Source of the DNA: Jacaranda mimosifolia
Lineage: Eukaryota > Streptophyta > Magnoliopsida > Lamiales > Bignoniaceae
Assembly (NCBI GenBank): GCA_018894105.1
Contig: CM032129.1
Span: forward strand, 15,626,968 to 15,690,967
DNA length: 64,000 bases
Direction: 5' to 3'
Positions 35,305 to 48,014 of this stretch are shown piece by piece. The translations under genes and the position numbers were made by a program. Every line of letters begins with the position of its first letter. The first letter of the stretch is position 1. The notes beneath the pieces are model-generated. The model searched no databases and had not been told where the DNA came from. It saw nothing but the letters and a program-made list of their open reading frames with translations.

Positions 35305-37549
35305 CAAAGGCCAGAATAGCATTAGGATCCATAAACCAAAACTTCATAAGCTTGAAATTAACTAAGCTACTCAAGCTCCCAAGGATCTAGTCATGCTATA
35401 GATCTGGAGTAGGATGAAGAATTACCTCTTGGAGCTCAAAATCAAGGAGAATATCAACTATCTCTCACGAGTCCAGAAACTGTCTGGAACTGGCACAGCG
35501 GAAAGATGACAACAATTTCCCAGGATAAACTGCTCCAAAATTCACGAAATTAAATATGGAATACCTCACACACAGGGGAAGATACTATGAAAAATTGGAG
35601 CCAAAAATGCTTCTGGATCATTCCAGAAAACTTTTCCAACTGGAAGCTGCTGCAGGGGGATCTCCAAAACCGAGCAAGTCAAGTGCCTTGCCTCTATTGA
35701 TATGGTCCACACACCAAACAATCTTCCAATTTCCCCTCACTGGAAGCTGAAGTTAGATAGGAGGAAATGAGGTAGAGGAGGCTAATTTTCAGGTTGGAAA
35801 GAAGAAGAAATGCAAAGCTTCAACTCTTGATGCAACACATGGAGAGAGAGATTTTGGAGGGAATGCAAGAATCTAATTCTCACAATTTTTAGCCATTAAT
35901 TTCGAATTTTGCATGCTCTCTATATCTATATATAGACAGTGGAAGGTGTGATGCCAGTTGGCATCACACCTTCCTCAAAGGTGACCGCCCAAGTGGCATG
36001 CCAAGTTGGCAAAATTCAAATTCAAGTCTTACTTGAATTTCAAGTGCATTTCAATTTCATTTTGAATCTAATTCCAAATTAATTAAGATGCTAATTTAAA
36101 TGAACACTTCATTTAAATTTTCCCTCCAAAAATTATTCTTCCCATTAATTAAATTAAACAATTTAATTTAATTAATTAACCTTTGATTTAACTCTTAAAT
36201 CAAACAAGCTTAACTCTTAAGCTTAAATTAGTCAACTTAACTCTTTAAGTCAACTTGTCCAATTGATGGTCAATATGGTACCAAATAATTAACTCCTTAA
36301 TTATTGATTTAATTTAACTCTTAAATTAGTTGATTAATTTAACACTTAAATTAATCAAACCAAAATTGACCGTTAGATTGGAATCTTGAAAATCGATCAC
36401 CAAAGGGTGATTTTTCCTACACTTGGAAAATTGCTCTACCAATTTTGGAAGCTATTTAGCTTTTGTGTGTGACCCAATAGGTTTTACCATTCACTGGACA
36501 TAGGCTCACAACTCTTTGTGACTTTTGAATATCTCATATTCATTTTAGTTTAAAACTCCTTTTAAACTAATCGACTCAATTCAATTAATCTTATTAATTG
36601 AAGAGTACCCAATCTCCATGGTCGATGATGTCCAACCTCAAGCCCATGGAGCCTAACTAATTGGCCAAAATGAATATTTTGGAGAACCATCATAGCTTTA
36701 TGCGTACCATGCAAATACGGTCCTTCTGTCTCCTATCTCCCGAAAGAGGCTTAGGGCAAGATATTTGTCGGCTCCCTAATAGCCTCGATGCTATGTCTCT
36801 ATTCTCAATGTTTGATTCCCTTGTGTGACCTCATCTTTGGAAAACTCCTTTTCCAAATTGTCACACCACCTTGCACAAGGATTTCTTGAAATCGATCATT
36901 ATAGAACACATAGGAGATGCACTCACCCTTCACAAAAGCGACGAGTCAAATTCCATATTGGATCTTACAAACCTCCATGCCAAGTACCTCATACCCAATC
37001 TCAAACTGAAAGACCTGCTAAGTGGTCAAGGAAGAGAAAAAGCATGAGGACCGGACACAAGGTTATCATGGATCCTCAGGTCAAAGGACTAATAATATGC
37101 ACTAGCGTAAGAGGGAGAATTGATCACTACCAACTTGCCACTACGGCTATCTAGTGGATTCTCCAGAAGGTCTTCAATACCTTGTTCTCTAACAAGTAAC
37201 CACTAACATGCACCCCTATCTCGTTCGGTTGCTCATGGAATGGAGCAATGTCTAACTCTTGGATTTATGTATCGTTAGTGCAAGTCTATCTGGATCTTAG
37301 ATGCCCCATCTCATAAGATCCTACGACTTGGAAGATTTAAGATCATGATCGTGTAAGACTTGTTCCATGGTCATCAAACCAAGTTCCGTAGTCATGTGTG
37401 AGCTAAGGGCTTCATCCAAATGCAAGTGAAGTAATATAAAGCATAAGATGAAGGTGGCCATATGAAGAATATCATTCAATTAAGATTGTTTTGCAAGGAA
37501 ATAGCTTTTACAAGGTCAATCTGATTGGCTTGCCAGTACTATTCCAACA
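35305..37549 (-). repeat. 3' LTR of element E
   Basis: The plus-strand view ends gtactattccaaca. Its outer end reads caaagg where the partner has tgaagg, so the terminal TG has become CA. The palindrome is perfect at 35945-35970, with the TATA region tatatctatatatag at 35921-35935. All internal open frames are LTR sequence. Confidence 0.92.
35921..35970 (-). promoter_or_regulatory. LTR core promoter: palindrome plus TATA box (E, 3' LTR)
   Basis: A perfect inverted repeat has 12-base arms, GGTGTGATGCCA and TGGCATCACACC, separated by two bases (35945-35970). On the sense (minus) strand it sits about 10 bases upstream of a ctatatatagatata TATA box. The same arrangement recurs in most LTR copies in the window. 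Confidence 0.7.
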
Positions 37550-37563
37550 ATCTCCCACTTGCT
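37550..37563 (-). other. Polypurine tract of element E
   Basis: The sense strand is AGCAAGTGGGAGAT, directly preceding the LTR start TGTTGGAATAG. The ancestral pol stop codon abuts it. Confidence 0.8.
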
Positions 37564-40500
37564 CTAAAGCTAATGCCCCGTGGCCTTGAGACCTAAGTTA
37601 TCAGGATGTTCTTCAAAGACCTTTTGCTATTAGGGGTTTAGACAGTGGTTTTGCTAAATTCTCTTCTGAGGCAACTTTATCCACTCAGTTGTCGCCTGTA
37701 TCAATTTGATATCATATATCAAATGATAATGCATTTACCATGTTTGGATCACTAATGAGATCTTGGTTCAGGTTCGAAATTGTCTTCCAAAGATAATTGT
37801 GGGCTCATGCACGTTAGGCACTACATCCAACTCTTGGATGAAGTTTTTATCCAAACACCTTCTTTTGTGGTTTCCAAAATCACGTATTATTTCACCTCAG
37901 TGGTTGTCTCAGCCATGGTGTCTTGTTGAAATTTTTCCAACTCACCGTGCCACCATTGAGGCAAAAAATAAATCTAGAAGTGGATTTGAGGTTATCTACA
38001 TTGGATTGGAAATTTGAATCTGAAAACCCCTCTAGTTTCAATTCTCTATTTCCATAAACCAAAAACAAGTCCTTAGTCCTTCTCAAATACTTAAGGATTA
38101 CTTTTACGGCTATCCAATGACTCTCACTGGAATTGGATTGTAACTTACTCGTAACACTTAGCGAGTGTGCCACATCTAGTCTTGTACATTGATCTACATA
38201 CATTATGCTCCTAATGGTGGAGGCATAAGGTATGTGGAACATACGTTGTCTCTCGCTGTCAGTCTAGGAGGCCATAGACTTAGAGAGACGAATGTCATGT
38301 TCCAAGGAAAAAAATCCCTTCTTGAATTCTTCCATATTAAACCTCTTTAGTATCTTGTCAATATACAAGGTTTGGGATAGCCCCAGCATCCTCCCAGATC
38401 TATCTCTATAGATATGTATTCCGAATACATAGGATGCTTCTCCCAAATCCTTCATGGAGAATTGTGTAGATAACCACGCTTTAGTACATTCTAACATTCC
38501 TACCTCATTCCTAATGAGAAGGGTGTCATCGACATAAAGCACAATAAATTGTATACTACTCCTACTAGCCTTCTTATACACACATGGTTCATACACATTT
38601 TTAACAAAGCTAAATGATTTGACTGTTTTGTCAAAACGTATGTTCCAATTTCGAGACGTTTGTTTGAGTCCATAAATGGATCTCTGGAGTTTGCAAACCT
38701 TTTTCCCACTCCCCTAGGATGTAAAACCTTATGGTTGCTCTATATAGATTTCTTCTTCAATGTCACCATTGAGGAAAGCAGTTTTTCACATCCATTTGCC
38801 ACATCTCATAGTCATAATATGCGACTATGGAAAGTTGAATCTGAATGGACTTAGGCATAGCGACCAGTGAAAATATTTCCTCAAAATTGATACCGGGTCT
38901 TTGAGTGTAACCCTTTGCCACTAGTCACACCTAAAAAGTCACCACTTCTCTATCTATTTCAAGGTTTCTCTTATAGATCCACTAGCAACCAACGGGAACT
39001 ACTCCTTTTGGTGGATCTACTAAAGTCTATACTTTGTTTGAGTATATAGAGTCCATTTTGGATCTCATGACTTCAAGCCAACGTACCCAAATCTATGTCC
39101 AACATAGCTCCCTTATAGGTCTTTGGATTGATATCCGATTGGCCCATTTCATGAAGGAATCTGAACATTTCGGGTTACTTCTTGATTCGGTTCGACCTTT
39201 TCAGAGGTTGTGTGCAAAGCTCTTTGATATATATTTATTTCTACCACTTGTGGGATTTTATGATCATCTTGAACTTCACCAAGTTCAACAACTACGCATT
39301 TTTCTATCTTATAGAAATTCCTTTTCTATAAAGGTGGCATTCTTCGAAACAAACACCTTTTGTTCCGAGGATCATAGAAGTAATAACCTATAAACTCTCT
39401 TGGGTATCCCATAAACTTGCACAAGATGGATCTACTATCCAACTTATCTCCCACTATCCGTCTCACGTAGGCGGGAGATCCCCAAACCATGATATATTGG
39501 CAAGAGGATACTTTACTATGCAATATCTCATATGGTGTTTTGGCACCGACTTCGAAGGTACTACACTTAGTAACTGCTCCGTCATCTATAAAGCTTATCC
39601 CTTAAAGGATATAAGCACATCGAAGAAGCTCATCATGGAACGTACCATGTCCAACAAAGTACGGTTTCTCCTTTTGGCTATTTCATTTGACTTCGGGTGT
39701 GCCGGATGGAGTCCATTGAGAGATAATCCCATTTTTCTTTAGATAATCCAAGAATTCGGTGCTCAAGTATTCTCCTCCTTGATTCGATCAAAGAGCTTTA
39801 ATACTTAGCCCCAATTGCTTTTCCACTTCACTCCTATACACTTTGAACTTTTCAAAGGCTTTGGACTTGTTCTTCATAAGAAACACATGTCCGAACCAAC
39901 TATAGTCATTGGTGAAGGTGATGAAATAGGAATAGCCTAATCTCCTACTAACTCTTAGTGGTCCACAAACATCCATATGGATCAAATCCAAAAGACTTGT
40001 GGAGCACTCCATTTGTCCTACAAAAGAAGCCTTGGTCATTTTTCCCTTTAAATAAGATTTACAAGTAGGAAGTTCCTCAATGCCACTGATATTTAGTGCT
40101 TTGAGAGCTTCTAACTTGCTCATCTTATTTTTAGAGATATGCCCAAGTCTTGCATGTCATAACATGACATTTTCTTGGATATCTAACTATCTCTTACTTT
40201 GTTGAAAGTGCATTAGTGATAGTTGAGAATCTAATATGTATAATCCTTTGTTAAGTGTACCACAAGCAATTAAAGAACCCATTATTTAATGCCTTCAATC
40301 TCCTATTTGATATGGAAGGATCAAATCATTCACTATCCAAAACGGGAATTTGAAATAATATTCTCAACAATATATGGCATATAATAGTAAGGGGTTAATA
40401 CAATTATGGAGTTCCCTAAGTCTAACTTATTGCACGCCTTCAACTTTAGTCACAACTCTTGCTCCTTAGCCAAGGTGGTGGATCATATCCACATCACTTA

Positions 40501-41359
40501 GTTTTGTTCTTCTTTCTTATTTTTGTAATAACTTACAAAGATAAGAACCACATGCGATATCACATATTCATGAGGAAGAATTTATCCTTAAATGCACATC
40601 AATAAAGTATATGCCCTTTCAAAAGGTTGCAAGGATTCCTTGCATAATGGCTTCCAATGACCTATCTAGTCAAAGTAGAGACAAATAATATCGACTATTT
40701 CCTCTATAATCTTCTTAACTCCTCCAGATGCCTTTAATAGTTGTTTTCCCTTGGAGGAAGAACTTTTCTTCTTTTTACCTCCCTTTCTATCACCCTTAGG
40801 GTCCATAGACTTGGAGGAGGAAAAAAGTGTCAAAGGTTTGCCCTTGTCATGGTAGTCTGTTTCTTGATCAACCCTTTGATTAATAAAACTCGGTGAGGAT
40901 GTAAGGATCAAATCCTCATGGAGATCATTGTCCATCACTACATCCAAGTAGAAAAAGCTTCTCCAAGCTTATCATCTTTAGACCGTAGTCGATGACATAT
41001 GACTTCGCATTCATCCAAGCTTGAAAAATCTCTTTTGACACTATGAACTTCTCATACCTTGTTTACTTTACAACTCTTGTAAACTTGGACCATGGTACTA
41101 TTCATATATCTTTGAGAGTTTTAAAGGTTGTAGATGTCATCATGAGACTATGGGGTAGGACGATCCTAAACCCAATTTGTGAACTTTTCACGTGTCTCTT
41201 GATCTACGTTTAATCCCGATGGGATTTGGAGCACCTAGATATAGAACGTTTATCCGCTTCTATGAATCTAGAATGATTTTGAGGTTAAGTCAATTATGGA
41301 AGTTTGGCCCGGTTAGTTTATTAGTTTCCAAAATAATATTGAGTGGAACATTAAACCAT
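37564..41359 (-). pseudogene. Decayed gag-pol polyprotein of element E
   Basis: Domains from N- to C-terminus (right to left) are as follows. Gag is about 41359-40600, with a damaged zinc knuckle (CLYFD then stop) near 40660-40690. The protease region is about 40600-40200. Integrase is about 40123-39330. A linker is about 39320-38960. Reverse transcriptase is about 38960-38240, with an intact YVDD box at 38536-38525. RNase H is about 38230-37790, with KSTSRFIFCLNGGTVSWK. Gag has lost its start context (the codon after Met-Val is a stop). Multiple stops and frameshifts are present throughout. Confidence 0.85.
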
Positions 41360-43336
41360 TCTTGAGATTTCACAAATCCTTAAAGGCGAAAAAGAGAATA
41401 AGCATTTGATTGAATTTGATATTAAAAACATGTTCATAGTCTTTCAAGCATGTTTTCCTCTCACTATTTTATCAAATCCTTCACCCTCTAGAAGAATTTG
41501 GGAAATCATATTTCCTAGTGAGAATCAACATCCTAAAGACTAGCAAGTGGACTCCCGTGACCGGATGTATATCCACGAGCAATCTAAAGCTAAGAAACTT
41601 TTGCTAATTGCATCTCATGCAATTCATGATATATTTTGCCTTACCATTTCATGTAGATCCCCTAATGGATGACCTCTACATTACTCGGTGTTAAGTCAAA
41701 CCTACCAATCAAACTTTAATTCGAGACGGGCACCACAACATCCCTCATGATCGAGTGTATAATGTATGGGCGTTCCCAAATCAAATGTGCATATCATGCA
41801 AAGTATATGGTCACAACTTTCCACCTAAGTAGGACCACCGTAACTGGATGTATATCACACAAAAGTGGTAGCATCGTCATGCCATATATTATTAGTAGAA
41901 GGCTTGGATTAATTAAAACTCTTTTAATTTGTATCCATTTTGACTTAATATTTGAAAAGCATTTAGACATTCTAAGTTGAGGGTTTTTGCTTGCAAAGAT
42001 CTCATCATTTTATCTTCTTATTTAGGTTTTCTATATCCTAACCATGCATCTCAGATATCAATAGGATATAAAAAGTATAAATAAATAAATGCACCTAGCA
42101 TGCTCCTAGGATTGGGATGACCATGAGCCTAACCAAGTGGTGCACTTAGAGCCATAGGTGCACCACCTAATTGATTTTAGGTGGGTTGATTAAATCTAGC
42201 TATTACATGAGCGTATCCCATATATTCATAGGTCTTCAAAAGTCTCCATGCCTCCATGGTCTCCTTTGCTTCATGTAACTTTTACATGAGAAAGAAATCC
42301 TCACTCTTAGTGATTCTACTCTCATAGCATTTACAAGGTAGAAATAAAGAGGCATGCAATCCCCAATTTAATACAACCCATTTCAATAACTTGAAACACA
42401 TAAAATCAATATTAAAGGCTCATGATCATCCCCATTCATTCATAATTCACTCAACCATTAAATGAACAACAAATAAATCTAGAATTAATAATTAATTCTA
42501 ACAATTAAATGCTTATCTCATAAACAAATAATTGAACAAGCAGAACACTTATGCAACTATTGGAGATAAACTTTAACAAGATTTAATGAGCTTGAAAATT
42601 TTCAAACATTATATTGAGAACTTGCACAACACTTGTGCATCCATAACACATGATTTAACATCATTCATAGTCACCAAAGTAGCCCAAAAATTGCACAAAA
42701 ACTCGCCCAACCCATGACTGGGCGTTGTTGGCCGAGGCAAGCACATGGCTGGGCAATAAGTCTCAGCTATACCCCTGCCAATGTGCACCAAAGCTGGCAG
42801 CAATCCCTATTTTGGGTCAAAGTCAAGTAAAGCCATTTTTGGCTCAACTTTTGTTCACCAAAAATGCTAGAACTCATTCTAAATATTAAATCACACATTA
42901 TGGAGCAATTTCCAGATCTAAAACACATTTTAAAACTGGAAATTTAAGTGCTCAATCAAGCTTCAAAAATAAAGTTCAAGTAAGAATTGTATTCTTCAAA
43001 AATCTCCAACAAAACTCCAATCACATTGGATCCAAAAATGACCAAAACTCTTTTGATCAAACATCAACATGCTATATCATCATATAACATCAAAAAATGC
43101 TAAATCAATATTCAACATTTATCTTCTATGAGTTGAAACATACTAAAACATGAATTAACACTTAAATCACATAAAAACATGCTTTCAATTCATTAAGGAA
43201 TAGAGCCACAAGCATCATCATCCAAACACTCCAATCCATGGATTGGATCAAGTATTTGATGATATTGATATATTCATCACATGAATCAATCAAACAATAA
43301 TCCAAAACATAGCATGAAAAAGGCTCCAATAGCACT
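41360..43336 (-). other. 5' leader and primer-binding site of element E
   Basis: This non-coding leader of nearly 2 kb aligns by eye with those of A and I. The four spaced slot units lie at 41558-41858. A GC-richer segment with inverted repeats (tgggc/gccca) lies at about 42700-42810. The primer site, read on the minus strand, is TGCTATTGGAGCC (43322-43334), a tRNA-Met-type site with two or three substitutions. Confidence 0.75.
41558..41858 (-). repeat. Four-unit leader array of element E
   Basis: Slots on the plus strand are 41561-41571 accggatgtat, 41665-41674 atggatgacc, 41750-41760 atcgagtgtat and 41843-41853 actggatgtat. Unit 4 is bracketed by ccac/gtgg and unit 1 by cccgtg/cacgag-like arms. 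Units 2 and 3 depart from the others. Confidence 0.5.
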
Positions 43337-45564
43337 TGAAGGCTAGAGCAGTATTAGGATCCATAAATCAAAACTTCATAAGCTTGAAATTAACTAAGCT
43401 ACTCGAGCTCCCAAGGATCTAGTCATGCTATAGATCTAGATTACAATGAATAATTACCTCTTGTAGCTCAAAATAAAGAAAAAGATCAACTATCTTTCAC
43501 GAGTCCAGAAACTGTCTGGCATTGGCATAGTGGAAAGATGACAACAATTGCCCAGGATAAACTGCTCCAAAATTCACAAAATTAAATGTGGAATACCTCC
43601 ACACACAGGGGAAGATACTATGAAAAATTGGAGCCAAAATCCTTCTGGATCATTCCAGAAAAATTCGCCAACCGGAAACTGCTGCAGGTGGATCTCCAAA
43701 ACCGAGCAAGTCAAGTGCCTTGCCTCTATTGATATGATCCACACACCAAACAATCTTTCAATTTCCATTCACTAGAAGCTAAAGTTAGAGATGAGGAAAT
43801 GAGATAGAGCAGGCCGATTTTTAGGTTGGGAAGAAGAAGAAATGCAAAGCTTCAACTCATGATGTAATGCATGGAGAGAGAGATTTTGGAGGGAATGCAA
43901 GAATCTAATTCTCACATTTTTCAACCATTAATTTTGAATTTTGCATGCTCTCTATATCTATATAGAGAGAGTGGAAGGTGTGATGCTAGTTGGCATCACA
44001 CCTTCCTCAAGGTGAACGCCCAAGTGGCATGCCAAGTTGCCAAAATTTAAATTTAAATCTTACTTGAATTTCAAGTGCATTTCAATTTTATTTGGAATCT
44101 AACTCCAAATTAATTAAGAAGCTAATTTAAATGAACACTTCATTTAAATTTTCCCTCCAAAAATTATTCTTCCCACTAATTAAATTAAATACTTTAATTT
44201 AATTAATTAACCTTTGATTTAACTCTTAAATCAAGCAAGCTTAAATTTGTCAACTTAACTCTTTAAGTCAACTTGTCCAATTGATGGTCAATATTGTACC
44301 AAATAATTAAGTCCTTAATTATTGGTCTATTTTAACTCTTAAATTAGTTGATTAATTTAACACTTAAATTAATCAAACTAAAATTGACCGTTAGATTGGA
44401 ACTTTGAAAATCGGTCACCAAAGGGTGATTTTTCCAACATTTGGAAAATTGCTCTACCAATTTTGGAAGCTCTTTGGCTTTTGTGTGTGACCCAATAGCT
44501 TCTACCATTCATTGGATATAGGCTCACAACTCTTTGTGACTTTTGATTATCTAATATTCATTTTAGTTTAAAACTCCTTTTAAACTAATCGACTAAATTC
44601 TATTAATCTCATTAATTGAATAGTACCCAATTTACACGGTCGATGTCCAACCTCAAGCCCATGGAGCCCAACTAATTGGTTGAAATAAATATTCTGGAGA
44701 ACCATCATAGCTCTAAGCGTACCATGCAAATACAGTCCTTCCATCTCCTATCTATCGAAAGAGGCCTATGGCGAGATATTTATCGGCTCCCTAATAGTTT
44801 CGATGCTATGTCTCTATTCTCAATGTTCGATTCCATTTTGTGACCTCATCTTTGGAAAACTCCTTTTTCAAATTGTCATACCACCTTGCGCAAGGATTTC
44901 TTGGAATCAATTATTATAGAACATATAGGAGATGCACTCGTCCTTCACAAAAGTGAGGAGTCAGATTCCATCTTGAATCTCACAAACCTCTATGCCAAGT
45001 AGCTCCTACCCAACCTCAACCTAAAAGACCCACTAAGTGGTCAAGAAAAATTCAAATCATGAGGACCGAACACAAGGTTACCATGAATCCTCAGGTCAGA
45101 GGACTAATAATATGTACTAGCGTAAGTGGGAGAATTGATGACTACCAACTTGCCACTACAGCTATCTAGTGGATTCTCTGGAAGGTCTTCAGTGCCTTGT
45201 TCTCTATCAGGCACCTACTAACATGCACCCATATCTCATACAATTGCTCATGGAACGGAGCAATGTCCAACTCTTGGATTTATGCATCGTTAGTGCAAGT
45301 CTGTCCAGATCTTAGATACCTTATCTCTTAAGATCCTATGACTTGGAAGATTTAAGATCACAACCGTGTAAGACTTATTCCATGGTCATCAAACTAAGTC
45401 ACGTAGTCATGTTGATCTAAGACCTTCATTCAAATGCTAGTGAAGTAATATAAAGCATAAGATAAAGGTGGTCATATAAAGAATATCATTCAATCAAGAT
45501 TGTTTTACAAGAAAATAGGTTTTACAAGGCCAATCTGAATGGTTTGGCGGGTACTATTCCAACA
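43337..45564 (-). repeat. 5' LTR of element E
   Basis: It starts tgaaggctagagcag and ends gtactattccaaca (plus view). The palindrome is perfect at 43977-44002 except for the two loop bases, with the TATA region ctatatctatatagag at 43951-43966. Small substitutions and indels relative to the 3' LTR occur throughout, so the insertion is not recent. Confidence 0.92.
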
Positions 45565-45569
45565 AGAAC

Positions 45570-45949
45570 TCTCTAAAATAAATTCCAGCAAGCAATGCAC
45601 ATAGTGTGAGATTCTTAAGTTCTATAGCATTAGCACATTAATGGTTGTGTGTTAGTATCTCATCTCACGACTGCTCTAGAGATAAGTCCAAGTCTCATAG
45701 GTTGTGGTCCCACAACCACACTTGCATAGGTGTGCTCTTAAATGATACTCTACAAATACCCTAATCATTATGTATGAACTCATTAATAGCAATCTGCTCA
45801 ACCTTTATCGTTGCAGTACAACACTTTATTACTTCTCAAGATAGGATAATAATATTTATAGTGTTGTTCAATTACTCAAACAACTTATTTTACTCATTAA
45901 ACTTCATATCAGGATCTCCAATAAGTAAAGTTGGATTGCCATTGTTGGT
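45570..45949 (-). other. 3' non-coding part of element F
   Basis: This lies between the RNase H fragment and the point where E inserted, and is continuous with 35133-35299 before E arrived. No coding sequence is evident. The open frame at 45774-46028 runs antisense to the pol remnant. Confidence 0.5.
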
Positions 45950-46700
45950 CATTCATTTTATGAGGTTCACATTAACCCCATTGCAAATTCTTGAGCTTGC
46001 CTCCTTGCAAGCCACTTTGTTAAAATAATTCAATTATTAAAGAGATACCTTATTGTTTTCGATCTAATAGGTGTCTCTTTTGCTCATAGGAATTCATTTA
46101 CTTAGACTTCTCCACAGTTGTTTAGCTATCATAATAAATAGCTCAACTGAAGAAAGGTATTGTTCTAGCGATGACTTTTCCACTAAAGAAAGGTATTGTT
46201 AATAATACTTTAAGTCATTCTACTTGTTGGCCAGTAGCTTCAAGTGCTATCATGTTGGCTTCCTTGGATAACCGAGAGATGCACACTTTCTTGGAATATA
46301 TATCTCCAAGATAACATTTCTCCACCATGTGTAAAAATATAATTAGTGGTAGTTTTGATTTCATCTGAACTAAAAACCTAATTAGTATCATTGTTTCCTT
46401 CTCGAACTACGAAGTACTTGAAATAGTATCACCGTATCCTTCTCGAACAGTGGGATATTCAAAATGTAACATAGTCCCTTTTATATATATGTATTCCTAA
46501 CACTCTTTGTAAAGTACTCTAATGTTTATATTATCTGGTATTTACTAAGTCTCCAATTGCACTAAGAAATCCGATTTAGTGGGATACTTTGTTAAGTACA
46601 TTAAGCCTCACATAATATGAGAATATCTCAATTTCTTAATTGAACAATCAAAATACCATAATTTGTTTCCAAGTTTGATAGAAAGATCATCACTATTACT
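45950..46700 (-). pseudogene. Copia RT-end/RNase H fragment of element F
   Basis: The minus-strand translation with stops shows copia blocks. They are LMYLTK (about 46600-46650), the Asp-containing YPTVREGYGDT block at about 46420-46460, DEIKTTTNYIFTHGGEMLSW at about 46310-46375, and a LTKWLA-like C-terminal block near 46000-46025. These correspond to the RT-RNase H junction and RNase H of Ty1/copia, and they differ from the Angela-type RNase H blocks elsewhere in the window. It is heavily decayed. Confidence 0.68.
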
Positions 46701-47519
46701 AGTTTCTAATAAAATTAAAGTAACTAGTTCAAAATCTTTTCAATGTAATATGGATGAATAACTATAATTTCTCTTATGTTTTAGTCACTTCTATTTTAAA
46801 AACACATCAACTTTATCTTAATCTTTCATATCAAATTCTTAGATCATAGAGACTTAGTTTTAATCAGTACATTTGTATGATAGCATATTTAAAATGCCAT
46901 TTGCATATGTACATAAAATCACACAACCTGAGCCTCCTAATACAAACATTTGTTGAAACTATTAATTGCAAATCATTTAACATAATATCCAAATATTTCT
47001 TTTCCTTCCTCAAGAAATATGTTATCAAAACATATATTGCTCAATTGTATTTATATATCAACAATGTAAAACTTTATAATAAAATTCTACAAGTAGGGCT
47101 ATTTAAAAAACATATCTAACAAACACATTAGAAAATATCAAACAAACACTATATTACCTGATTTTGGTCCCACTTATTTCTTCTTATTTAAGAAATTTAC
47201 TTTGGCTAGGCACCTCCATATTCTAAAATTTTTTTTAATTGATTTGTGGCATTTCCAAAGTTCATACAGTGACTTTTTAAATTTCATATACAATAATTAT
47301 TGTAAAATATATAACATAAAAAGTAATGAATTTTCCACAAAAGTTATTAGGCATGTGTAGAAAACTATCTATAAAAGTCATCCATTAAAATAATAAAGTA
47401 CATCTTTCTACTAATTTTTCTCTTTCCTTTTTTAAATGGAGTTCAATTCAACCAAGGCGATTCCAATCAATTTTACTAACAAATTGTTCTAGTGTGTGAG
47501 TGGAATTCTACTTTAAAAT
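46701..47519 (-). other. Unresolved internal/leader region of element F
   Basis: This AT-rich stretch holds no recognisable integrase, protease or gag. They were presumably deleted or have decayed beyond recognition. No clear tRNA-Met primer site is seen next to the LTR at 47520. Confidence 0.4.
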
Positions 47520-48014
47520 TGTTAGAAATATTTATTCAAACACACATTAAAATATTAAAAAAACAATAATTAACATATATTAAATAGGAAAAGGAATAGA
47601 ATTAAAAAATAGTTCATGGCACATGAATTATTGTGCTCATCTTATAGCAGAATTTGCTACCACGCAGGTACACACATAATTTGTCATTTGCTCCCAACAT
47701 ATAATGAATCTTGCAAAATCCTTGATGTGCATTAGATAAAAGTACTCAAAGTATCTGTAAAGCTTTAAAGAGGATAGCTAAAACATAACTAAATATACTT
47801 TGTAATACAAATTATTGGGAATTTTCCCTCTCTCTCTCTTAAATTTCCAATTGATATGCTTATAGAATTCTATATAACCCTTTTAAGAGTTATATTTCTA
47901 TTTGAATGTGGCACGTTCTCGAAAGAAAAGATGCATGTGACTTTTAGGAAATAATTTTTAAATTTTTTCTTATTTTTCTTTTGTTCTAGAAACACAATTA
48001 ACTTATAAGTAACA
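47520..48014 (-). repeat. 5' LTR of element F
   Basis: On the plus strand it starts tgttagaaatatt and ends ttataagtaaca, so it keeps the TG...CA ends. A TATA-like ctatataac lies at 47869-47877. It is homologous to 34581-35132. Confidence 0.68.

Larger units (their letters stand above)
35305..45564 (-). mobile_element. Ty1/copia (Angela-like) element E, full length
   Basis: The element is 10.26 kb with LTRs at 35305-37549 (2245 bp) and 43337-45564 (2228 bp) and a perfect TSD, agaac, at 35300-35304 and 45565-45569. The order, read on the minus strand, is 5' LTR, primer site (43322-43334), leader, gag-pol (41359-37564), polypurine tract and 3' LTR. It is the most complete uninterrupted retrotransposon here. 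It inserted into the 3' non-coding part of element F. Stops and frameshifts make it non-autonomous today. Confidence 0.93.
34581..48014 (-). mobile_element. Old Ty1/copia element F, interrupted by E
   Basis: The two ends (34581-35132 and 47520-48014) are diverged direct repeats of about 0.5 kb and behave as LTRs. A polypurine tract abuts the left one, and an RNase H/RT fragment lies inside at 45950-46700 in the same minus orientation. Removing element E leaves about 3.2 kb in total, so gag, protease, integrase and much of RT are missing. No clean TSD remains (aaata versus aagtt). The lineage differs from the Angela-type copies. Confidence 0.68.

Noticed and set aside
35089..35322. Poly-Cys minus-strand frame
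   Set aside because: It is an artefact of the (AAC)n microsatellite. It also crosses the insertion boundary of element E.
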